64,000 nucleotides of DNA from positions 1 through 64,000 of the forward strand of contig CAIUGM010000001.1 in assembly GCA_903898675.1 (NCBI GenBank), given 5' to 3'. The notes beneath the pieces were generated by a model, which saw nothing but the letters and a program-made list of their open reading frames with translations, ran no database searches and had not been told where the DNA came from. Below, piece after piece: positions 34,254 through 41,310 of the stretch (the stretch's first letter is position 1; every line of letters begins with the position of its first letter). Source of the DNA: an uncultured Verrucomicrobiota bacterium. GTDB taxonomy: Bacteria; Verrucomicrobiota; Verrucomicrobiia; Opitutales; Opitutaceae. Both the position numbers and the translations under genes were made by a program.

Positions 34254-36560
34254 GTGGCTCATCCCGCACCCAGTTCCCTCACCGGCGTCCTCGAGCGCAT
34301 CATTTTCTTCAACGAGGAAAACCACTACACCATCGCGGAACTGCGGCCGGACGCGCTGCCGGCGGCGGCCCCCGCCCCCGCCGGCGAAGGCGCAACGGAC
34401 CGCGTGACCGTCGTCGGCCCGCTGCCGGGCGTGCAGTGCGGCGAAACCCTCCAGCTCACGGGCGAGTGGACGCGCCACGCGCAGCACGGCGCACAGTTCA
34501 AGATCCTCAGCTTCAAGTCCGAGCTGCCGTCGTCCGTCTACGGCATCCGCAAGTACCTCGGCAGCGGCCTGGTGCCCGGCATCGGCAAGGTCTACGCCAA
34601 CAAGATCGTCGACACCTTCGGCACCGACACGCTGCGCGTGCTCAGCGAGGAATCCGGCAAGCTGCGCAAGGTGCCCGGCATCGGCAAGGTCCGCGCCGCC
34701 GCGATCAAGGAGGCCTGGGCGGAACAGAAGACCCTGCGCGAGGTGCACATTTTCCTCCAGACCTACGGCGTCACCACCGCGCAGTGCGTGAAGCTGGTCA
34801 ACAAGTACGGCCCGGCGGCCCGGCAGGTGATTGTCGACGAGCCCTACCGCGTCGCCCGCGAGATCGACGGCATCGGCTTCAAGACCGCCGACCGCATCGC
34901 CATCAACCTCGGTTACGCCAACGACGCCCCGCCCCGCCTCGACGCCGGGCTCATCTACGCGCTCGAGACCCTGCAGGAGGAGGGCCACACCGCCTATCCG
35001 CGCGGTGAGCTCGTCGACTACGCCGCGACGTTACTCGAGACCTCCGCCGTATTGCTGCAGGCCCGCATCGATGCGCTCCTCGCCTCGAAAGCCATCGTGC
35101 AACACGGGGCTCCGGACTCTCAACCCTCAACCAACAACTCTCAGCCGGCGCCAAGCACCTTCCTCCAGCTCCCCCATAACGACCGCGCCGAGCGCAAGAT
35201 CGCCGATGTAGTGAAGCGTCTTGCCTCCGTCCCTTCCGGCCTGCCCGCCATCAAGATCGAGGCCGCCCTGACTTGGGCGCAGGAAAAGGCGGGGTTCGCC
35301 TTCCACGACCTGCAGCGCTCCGCCCTGCAGAAAGCCCTCGCGCACAAGTTCAGCATCCTCACCGGCGGACCGGGCACGGGGAAAACCACGATTTTGCGGG
35401 CCCTGGTTGAGATCCTGAAGGCGAAGAAGGTCCGCGTGCACCTCGCCGCGCCGACCGGGCGGGCGGCCCAGCGGCTGGCCGAGACCACGGGCGGCTACGC
35501 GTCGACGATCCACCGGCTCCTGAAATTCGAGGGCGTGAAGGGCGGCTTCACCGTCAACGAGTCGCACCCGCTCGCCACCGATTTCCTGATCGTGGACGAG
35601 GCCTCGATGCTCGACTCGCGCCTCGCCGCCGCCCTGCTGCAGGCCGTGCCGGTGCGCGCCCACCTGCTCCTCGTCGGCGACGTCGACCAATTGCCCAGCG
35701 TCGGTGCCGGCAATGTGCTGAAGGACCTGATCGCTGTAGCCGGGGTCGCCGACCCCGGTCGTCCGGGCTCACCGAGCCCGGCTACAATCGCCGTGACCCG
35801 CCTGTCCGTCGTCTACCGGCAGAAGGACCAGAGCCTCATCGTTTCCGTCGCCCACGCCATCAACGGCGGCGACAGCGCCCCGCCGCCCGTCGTCAGCGAG
35901 GTCGCGAAGGCGCAGGCCTGGAGCGACCTCAACTTCATCGCCGCCAGCTCGCCCGAGGACTGCCTTGCGAAGATCACCGAGCTCTGCACCAAATTCATCC
36001 CGCAGCACTACCAGTGGTTTCATCCCGTGAACGACGTGCAGATCCTCGCCCCGATGCACAAGGGCGTCGCGGGCGTGGGGAACCTGAACCTCGCGCTGCA
36101 GGCCGCGCTCAATCCCCGCCACCAGGGCCTCAAGACCCAGAGCGGTGAATACCGCCCGGGCGACAAGCTCATCCAGCTGCGCAACAACTACGACAAGGAC
36201 CTGTTCAATGGTGACATTGGCGAGGTGCTGTCGATCGACGGCGTGAAGGGCACGCTCACCGCCGACTTCGACGGTGCGAAGCACACCTTCGAGCGCGGCG
36301 AATTCGGCGACCTTGCCCTCGCCTACGCCATCAGCATCCACAAATCCCAGGGCTCCGAGTACCCGATCGTCATCGTGCCGCTGCTCAAGGCGCATTTCGT
36401 CATGCTCCAGCGCAACCTGATCTACACCGCCATCACCCGCGGCCGGAAAAAAGTATTCATCGTCGGCGAGCCCGCCGCCTACGGCATGGCCGTGCGCAAC
36501 GCGGAGGCGAAACTCCGTTGCACCCATCTGCGGGAAAAAATCCTGGCGGCCACCGCCTAG
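34254..36560 (+). CDS. recD2: RecD2-type ATP-dependent DNA helicase
   Basis: A 768-aa superfamily 1B helicase from GTG 34254 (VAHPAPSSLTGVLERIIFFN). The N-terminal region has tandem helix-hairpin-helix segments (GLVPGIGKVYANKIV, LRKVPGIGKVRAAAI, REIDGIGFKTADRIA), which are RecD2 hallmarks not shared with RecBCD RecD. Walker A is GGPGTGKTT (about 371-379), Walker B LIVDEASMLD (about 445), then VGDVDQLPSVGAGNVLKDLI. YAISIHKSQGSEYPIVIVPL and a C-terminal YTAITRGRKKVFIVG finish the motor. Two in-frame repeat-derived segments interrupt it (35116-35143 and 35736-35785). It overlaps the convergent cyclase gene by 4 bases (CTAG). It has no RecB/C partners here. Confidence 0.9.
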   Translation: MAHPAPSSLTGVLERIIFFNEENHYTIAELRPDALPAAAPAPAGEGATDRVTVVGPLPGVQCGETLQLTGEWTRHAQHGAQFKILSFKSELPSSVYGIRKYLGSGLVPGIGKVYANKIVDTFGTDTLRVLSEESGKLRKVPGIGKVRAAAIKEAWAEQKTLREVHIFLQTYGVTTAQCVKLVNKYGPAARQVIVDEPYRVAREIDGIGFKTADRIAINLGYANDAPPRLDAGLIYALETLQEEGHTAYPRGELVDYAATLLETSAVLLQARIDALLASKAIVQHGAPDSQPSTNNSQPAPSTFLQLPHNDRAERKIADVVKRLASVPSGLPAIKIEAALTWAQEKAGFAFHDLQRSALQKALAHKFSILTGGPGTGKTTILRALVEILKAKKVRVHLAAPTGRAAQRLAETTGGYASTIHRLLKFEGVKGGFTVNESHPLATDFLIVDEASMLDSRLAAALLQAVPVRAHLLLVGDVDQLPSVGAGNVLKDLIAVAGVADPGRPGSPSPATIAVTRLSVVYRQKDQSLIVSVAHAINGGDSAPPPVVSEVAKAQAWSDLNFIAASSPEDCLAKITELCTKFIPQHYQWFHPVNDVQILAPMHKGVAGVGNLNLALQAALNPRHQGLKTQSGEYRPGDKLIQLRNNYDKDLFNGDIGEVLSIDGVKGTLTADFDGAKHTFERGEFGDLALAYAISIHKSQGSEYPIVIVPLLKAHFVMLQRNLIYTAITRGRKKVFIVGEPAAYGMAVRNAEAKLRCTHLREKILAATA
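35116..35143 (+). repeat. In-frame CTCTCAACC repeat inside recD2
   Basis: Built of CTCTCAACC/CTCAACC units like the intergenic repeat at 18241-18336. It encodes a Ser/Pro/Asn/Gln-rich linker (SQPSTNNSQPAPS) between the N-terminal domains and the helicase motor, where length variation should be tolerated. Confidence 0.6.
35736..35785 (+). repeat. In-frame GTAGCCGGGGTCG palindrome inside recD2 (copy B)
   Basis: GTAGCCGGGGTCGCCGACCC at the left and GAGCCCGGCTAC at the right: the same unit as the intergenic copies at 33231-33299 and 46129-46206, shortened in the middle. It encodes VAGVADPGRPGSPSPAT (about residues 495-511), between NVLKDLIA and VTRLSVVYRQ. Family members normally join these two motifs with only a few residues. 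Confidence 0.8.
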
Positions 36561-38905
36561 GGCAGCGGCGCGTTGTTCCGCGGGTCGTTCAGCATGGCCT
36601 CGAACCGCGGATCACCACGCAGTGGCCGGCACATCCAGGAGACCCGCAGCCCGTGCACGTTCGACCAGTACGGCACAAAATCCGGGCCCTTCAGCAGCCG
36701 GTCCAACTCCGCGACCACCTGGCCGGCGTCCTCGGTCCAGGCCCGCGCGAGGGCATTGTCCCACCGGCCGTTGAGTGCGCCTTGCCCGCGTGGATTGGCC
36801 TCGATGATCGCCCGGGCCCGGTCCAGCGCCGCCGTTGCTCCGGGGCGGTCGCCCAGCATGCCGAGCGTCAGGCCGAGGTCGTTCCACTTCGCGATATTTT
36901 TCGGCTCAGTCAGAAGCTGTTTCGTCAATCCATCCCGGTTTTGCTCCAGTAGCGGTCGGGCCGAGCCGGCATCGCCCAGCTCCAGGAAGGCGCCGGCGAC
37001 CATGAGCCGGTCCATGCGATCGCCCGCATCACTGAACTTGAAGCGCGGGCCCGTGTCCCGCCATAGCTGGATCAATTGCGCCCAGTCCGCCAGATTGTAA
37101 GCCACGCGGGCCCGGGCGATGATCATGTTGGTATCGGCCTGGGCCGGGTCCTCCGCCAGCTGAATTGCCAGCTGTTTAAGTGCGGTGCTCGAGCCGGTCC
37201 TCAAGAACGGCACGCTCGCTTGGTCATTCCGCGCCAGCAAATTCTCTGGTTGGATCTCCACCAATCGTTTGATCTTCTCCCCGGCTTCGTCAAATCGCCG
37301 GCGGTTCAGCAGGACGCCAATATATATGCCCAACACCTCGGGGTTGCGGGGGTCCAACTCCACGGCCGCCTGCAACTCGGTGCGATCGTCCGCCCAGCGG
37401 TGCTCATAGGCCGCGGTGAGTGCCGCCGCGACCCGGGCCTCGGACCGACCGGCAAAAAGTTCCCCGATCCGCTGGCGGCGCGCGTTGACCAGGTCGCGAT
37501 CGCCCGTAATGGCGCCTAAATTCGCTCCAACGGTAAGCACCGCGTAGGCATCCGGCGCCAGCCGCTCCGCCTGGGCCAGCGCCTGGCGGGCGAGTTGGAG
37601 CCGGGCATCAGTCCGCTCGGCGAGCCCGTAGATCATGACATGGGCATCGGCAATCTCCGCCCAAGCCTCGGCGTAATCGGGATCCAGACCCACGGCCTGC
37701 TCCAGCAAGGGCAGCACGACCTCCCGCATATCACGCACATTCTTGCCGCGTCGCCGCACCGCCCGGGCCTGCTGGAACAAATCGTAGGCGGCCAGGCTCT
37801 TGGTGGGGCGCACCTCCAGGCGGGCGCTGTCGGTCGGGGTGAGGGCGGTGCGCAACGCGGTGGCAATCTCCCGCGCCAGCTCCGCCTGCACCGCGAAGAT
37901 ATCCTTGAGGTCGCGGTCGTAGGCCTTGGCCCAGACATGCTCGTCGGTCAGGGCATTGATCAGCTGGCCCGTGACGCGCACCTTGTCGCCGGCCCGGCGC
38001 ACGCTGCCTTCCAGGATGTAAGCCACCCCGAGTTCGGCGCCAATCTGCCGGATCGTTTTGGTCGTGCCGCGATACTGCATCACCGAGGTGCGCGAGATCA
38101 CTTTCATCGCACTGAGGTTGGCGAGGTTGGTCAGCAGGTCCTCGTGCACCCCGTCGGCAAAGAAGGCGTTGTCCTTGTCCTCGCTCATATTGGTGAACGG
38201 CAACACGGCGATGGATTTGTCCGGCGCCGGCCCGGCGGGCGGTACGGCCACACCGGCCGTCACCGGGACGGACTTGGGCCAGAAAAGGGCCGCCAGACCG
38301 GCGACGATGATCGCCAGACCGACAGCCCAGAGGTTCCGGCTCCAGCCGCGGCCGGGCGCCGCCGGCATGGCGGCGCCATCAGGCCCAGCCAGATAAACAT
38401 TCAACGGCTCCGCGATGTTCTTGAACCGCTGCGGACCGAGCGGTTCCACCTGCATCGCCAGCTTGCCCTTCACCGCGTCGTACACCGACTGGCTCAGACA
38501 GATCGTATGCGGGCGGGCCTTGGTCTGCAGGCGCGCGGCAATGTTCACCCCGTCGCCATCCACCTGTCCGTCGCGGCGGAATACGTCGCCCAGGTGAATG
38601 CCGATCCGGTGTTGCAAGGCCGGGGCCGGTCGCGCGGAAAACTGTTCCTGGACCAGCAGACCGCAGCTCACCGCTTGAACGACGCTCGGGAAACACAGGA
38701 GCAGCCCGTCGCCCATCGAGTTGAGCACCTCGCCGCCCATCCGGCCGCAAAGCTCGCGCATGACGGCAAAATCCGCGCGGACCAGTTCCCTCGTCCCCGT
38801 TTCATCTGTCTGCATCCGCGCGGAGTAACCCACGACATCGGTGAACATGATCGCCGCGAGTCGGCGTTCGTCAGACCGTGGGGTACTCGGTGAAGCCTGG
38901 CTCAT
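36557..38905 (-). CDS. Class III adenylate/guanylate cyclase with TolB-like domain and TPR repeats
   Basis: A 782-aa protein. Residues about 12-180 form a class III cyclase domain: FTDVVGYS (metal Asp23), MGGEVLNSMGDGLLLCF (metal Asp66) and GDGVNIAARLQTKARP. One transmembrane helix follows (about 192-209). Next comes a FlgO/TolB-like region (IAVLPFTNMSEDKDNAFFADGVHEDLLTNLANL, about 230-300) with YILEGSVRRAGDKVRVTGQLI, then TPR-like helices from about 370 to the end. Known relatives with this order convert ATP to cAMP; here output and trigger are unknown. Start ATG 38905 gives the Ser/Pro-rich leader before the cyclase domain. It overlaps recD2 tail to tail. Confidence 0.88.
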   Translation of the reverse strand: MSQASPSTPRSDERRLAAIMFTDVVGYSARMQTDETGTRELVRADFAVMRELCGRMGGEVLNSMGDGLLLCFPSVVQAVSCGLLVQEQFSARPAPALQHRIGIHLGDVFRRDGQVDGDGVNIAARLQTKARPHTICLSQSVYDAVKGKLAMQVEPLGPQRFKNIAEPLNVYLAGPDGAAMPAAPGRGWSRNLWAVGLAIIVAGLAALFWPKSVPVTAGVAVPPAGPAPDKSIAVLPFTNMSEDKDNAFFADGVHEDLLTNLANLSAMKVISRTSVMQYRGTTKTIRQIGAELGVAYILEGSVRRAGDKVRVTGQLINALTDEHVWAKAYDRDLKDIFAVQAELAREIATALRTALTPTDSARLEVRPTKSLAAYDLFQQARAVRRRGKNVRDMREVVLPLLEQAVGLDPDYAEAWAEIADAHVMIYGLAERTDARLQLARQALAQAERLAPDAYAVLTVGANLGAITGDRDLVNARRQRIGELFAGRSEARVAAALTAAYEHRWADDRTELQAAVELDPRNPEVLGIYIGVLLNRRRFDEAGEKIKRLVEIQPENLLARNDQASVPFLRTGSSTALKQLAIQLAEDPAQADTNMIIARARVAYNLADWAQLIQLWRDTGPRFKFSDAGDRMDRLMVAGAFLELGDAGSARPLLEQNRDGLTKQLLTEPKNIAKWNDLGLTLGMLGDRPGATAALDRARAIIEANPRGQGALNGRWDNALARAWTEDAGQVVAELDRLLKGPDFVPYWSNVHGLRVSWMCRPLRGDPRFEAMLNDPRNNAPLP

Positions 38906-39030
38906 GATTGCGGGCGGATACTGCAGGCTGCCCGGAAGCGGGCAAGGCATGATTGCCCACTCCGCGAGCACCCAGGCCAGCTCGGCTTCGTTAAAGCTGA
39001 GCCAGACAATCCCAGGGATCACTTCACCCA

Positions 39031-39065
39031 AGCCAGTTTGTAATACAATACGTTACAAACTGGCT
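39031..39065 (-). terminator. Perfect 13-bp hairpin after the S9 peptidase gene
   Basis: AGCCAGTTTGTAA (39031-39043) and its exact complement (39053-39065) with a 9-nt loop, 15 bases beyond the S9 peptidase stop and upstream of the cyclase gene on the same strand. Its lower GC content than the surroundings stands out. No clear T-run. Confidence 0.6.
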
Positions 39066-39079
39066 GGGGTCGGAATGGC

Positions 39080-41152
39080 CTATGGCTTCAGGTACTCGGC
39101 CAGCCAGGCGAAGATCGTCCGGTGCCAGAGTTCGCTGTTGGCGGGCTTGAGCACCCAGTGGCCCTCGTCGGGGAACATCAGCAGCTGCGACGGCACGCCC
39201 TGCCGCTGCAGCGCCGTGAAGGCCTGCATCCCCTCCGAGATCGGCACGCGGAAATCGAGGTCGTTGTGGATGATCAGCATCGGGGTCCTGAAGTTCGCCG
39301 CATAGAGGTGCGGGGAGAATTTCTGCTGGCCGGCCTGCTCCCACGGCTTGCCGTGCTCCCACTCGTCAAACCACACCTCCTCGGTCGTGCCGTACATCGA
39401 GTCGAGATTGTACACGCCGTCGTGGTTCACGATGCACCGGAACTTGTCCGTGTGCCCCTCGAACCAGTTCATCATGTAGCCGCCGTAGCTCGCCCCCGCC
39501 GCCGCCATGCGCGTGGGGTCGATGTACGGCTGCTGTTCCAGGTGCGCCAGGCAGGCCATGAGATCCTCGTAAACCTTGCCGCCCCAGTCCCGGGAGATTT
39601 CGTCCGTGAACTTCTGCCCGAAACCGAAACTGCCCCGCGGATTGGCCAGCGTGACCACGTAGCCCTGCGCCGCCCAGACCTGCGGGTTCCAGCGGACGGA
39701 CCAGCCGTCGGCAAACGCGCCCTGCGGCCCGCCGTGCACCCAGAAGACCAGCGGGTATTTCTTGTGCGGATCGAATCCCGGCGGCCGGATGATCCACATC
39801 TGCACCGGCGCACCGCCCGCCCCCTTGACCGTCACGGACTCGGGTTCCGACATCTGCACATCCTTCAGCAGGGCGTCATTGATATGGGTCAGAACCAGCG
39901 GCGCTCCCTGCCCGAGGCGCCAGAGCATGACCTCGGGCGGCTGGCTCAGCGTCGCGTGGGTGTAAACGAGGGTCCGGCCGTCGGCGGAGACCCCGGCCTC
40001 ACTGTTGGTCCCGCCGGCCAGCAGCCGCACCGGCTCACCGCCACGCGTCGCTACGCTCCAGAGCGTGACGCCCGCGTTGTCATCGGTGTGAAAATAAATG
40101 GTCGCGCCGTCGGGTGACCAGACGAAGTGATCCACCGAGCGGTCGAGCGCGCCGGTCAGGCTGCGGCTCTGGCCGGTCGCCAGCTCAAGCAGCTGCAACT
40201 GCCAGCGGTCCGACTCGAAACCGGCGCGGGCCTGGGCGCGATAGGCCAGCCAGCGGCCGTCCGGCGAAAACCGCGGCGAGCAGTCGGCCGCGGGGTTCGT
40301 CGTGAGCTGGCGGCGCTCGCCGGAGGCCAGGTTGACGGCGTAAATATCATGGTTCGTGCTCCAGGCCTGCGTCCGCACCGGCACGGGCGGCGCCGTGAAC
40401 ACCAGCGTCTGACTGTCGGGGGCGAAGGCAAATTCGTCGCCCTCGGTGAAGGTGTCGGAGGTCGGGATCGCGTCGTTGTCCCCCGGCGTGACATCCTGCG
40501 GGTCGCCCGCGGCCGCCGCATTTCTCACGGGCAGGACGAACAGATGCTGGCGCTTGCCCGCGACCCACGAGTCCCAGTGGCGATAAAGCAGCTGGTTGAA
40601 GAGCCGCGCCTTCACGGGCCCTTTTTCCATGGCCGCCAGCTTGTCCTTGTTCAGCAGGTCGGACTCGGCAAAGGGCTTGGCGGAGAACTCCGCAAAGACC
40701 GCGGACACGAAGGCGATCTTCCGGCCATCGGGCGACCAGACCGGCTGCGTGGCCTCGGTCGCGAGATTGGTCAGCTTGCGGGCCTCACCGCCGCCGGCCG
40801 CCATGACCCAGACCTGGTAATTGCCGTCCCGGTTGGACTCGAAGGCGATCCACTGCCCGTCGGGCGACCAGCGGGGATGCCGGTCCTGGTTGGGGGAATT
40901 CGTCAGCTTGCGGGCTTCGCCGCCGACGGTGGAGACGATCCACAAGTCGCTGTTGGTCTTGTTCTGCGCCTTGTCCGGGTCGGTCACCACGAACACCACG
41001 GCGGTGCCATCAGGCGAGATCTGCGGGTCGGAGACGCGGTGGAGCCGGAACAGATCCTCAAGTTCGATCGGCCGCGCGGCCAGTTGGGCCGCGCCCAGGA
41101 CGGTCAGGAGGGCGAGGCCAAGAATGCGGAAAACACGGGTCAGGGTGGGCAT
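39080..41152 (-). CDS. Prolyl oligopeptidase family (S9) peptidase, exported
   Basis: A 690-aa serine peptidase with a Sec signal (residues about 1-26). A WD40/TolB-like beta-propeller occupies about 30-430, with repeated WSPDG motifs (HPRWSPDGQWIAFESN, QPVWSPDGRKIAFVS, HFVWSPDGATIYF). The C-terminal alpha/beta-hydrolase domain carries Ser555 (GASYGGYMM), Asp633 (HNDLDFRVP) and His665 (PDEGHWV). It is S9C/acylaminoacyl-peptidase-like, cutting short peptides in the periplasm. Start ATG 41152 provides the signal peptide. Confidence 0.9.
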   Translation of the reverse strand: MPTLTRVFRILGLALLTVLGAAQLAARPIELEDLFRLHRVSDPQISPDGTAVVFVVTDPDKAQNKTNSDLWIVSTVGGEARKLTNSPNQDRHPRWSPDGQWIAFESNRDGNYQVWVMAAGGGEARKLTNLATEATQPVWSPDGRKIAFVSAVFAEFSAKPFAESDLLNKDKLAAMEKGPVKARLFNQLLYRHWDSWVAGKRQHLFVLPVRNAAAAGDPQDVTPGDNDAIPTSDTFTEGDEFAFAPDSQTLVFTAPPVPVRTQAWSTNHDIYAVNLASGERRQLTTNPAADCSPRFSPDGRWLAYRAQARAGFESDRWQLQLLELATGQSRSLTGALDRSVDHFVWSPDGATIYFHTDDNAGVTLWSVATRGGEPVRLLAGGTNSEAGVSADGRTLVYTHATLSQPPEVMLWRLGQGAPLVLTHINDALLKDVQMSEPESVTVKGAGGAPVQMWIIRPPGFDPHKKYPLVFWVHGGPQGAFADGWSVRWNPQVWAAQGYVVTLANPRGSFGFGQKFTDEISRDWGGKVYEDLMACLAHLEQQPYIDPTRMAAAGASYGGYMMNWFEGHTDKFRCIVNHDGVYNLDSMYGTTEEVWFDEWEHGKPWEQAGQQKFSPHLYAANFRTPMLIIHNDLDFRVPISEGMQAFTALQRQGVPSQLLMFPDEGHWVLKPANSELWHRTIFAWLAEYLKP

Positions 41153-41310
41153 GGGATTTTGTCGCCCATTTAGCCGGAATGTTCCGCCGGAGGGAAGCCC
41201 CGGCTTCGGGCCGGCCCCGCCGCTCATCCCGGTTTTTCAGCCTTCTGTCTGATTGGAGGTGACCGACGGAGGCGGCCAAACTAGGTTTTCGCCCAAACCA
41301 ACGATCCAAA

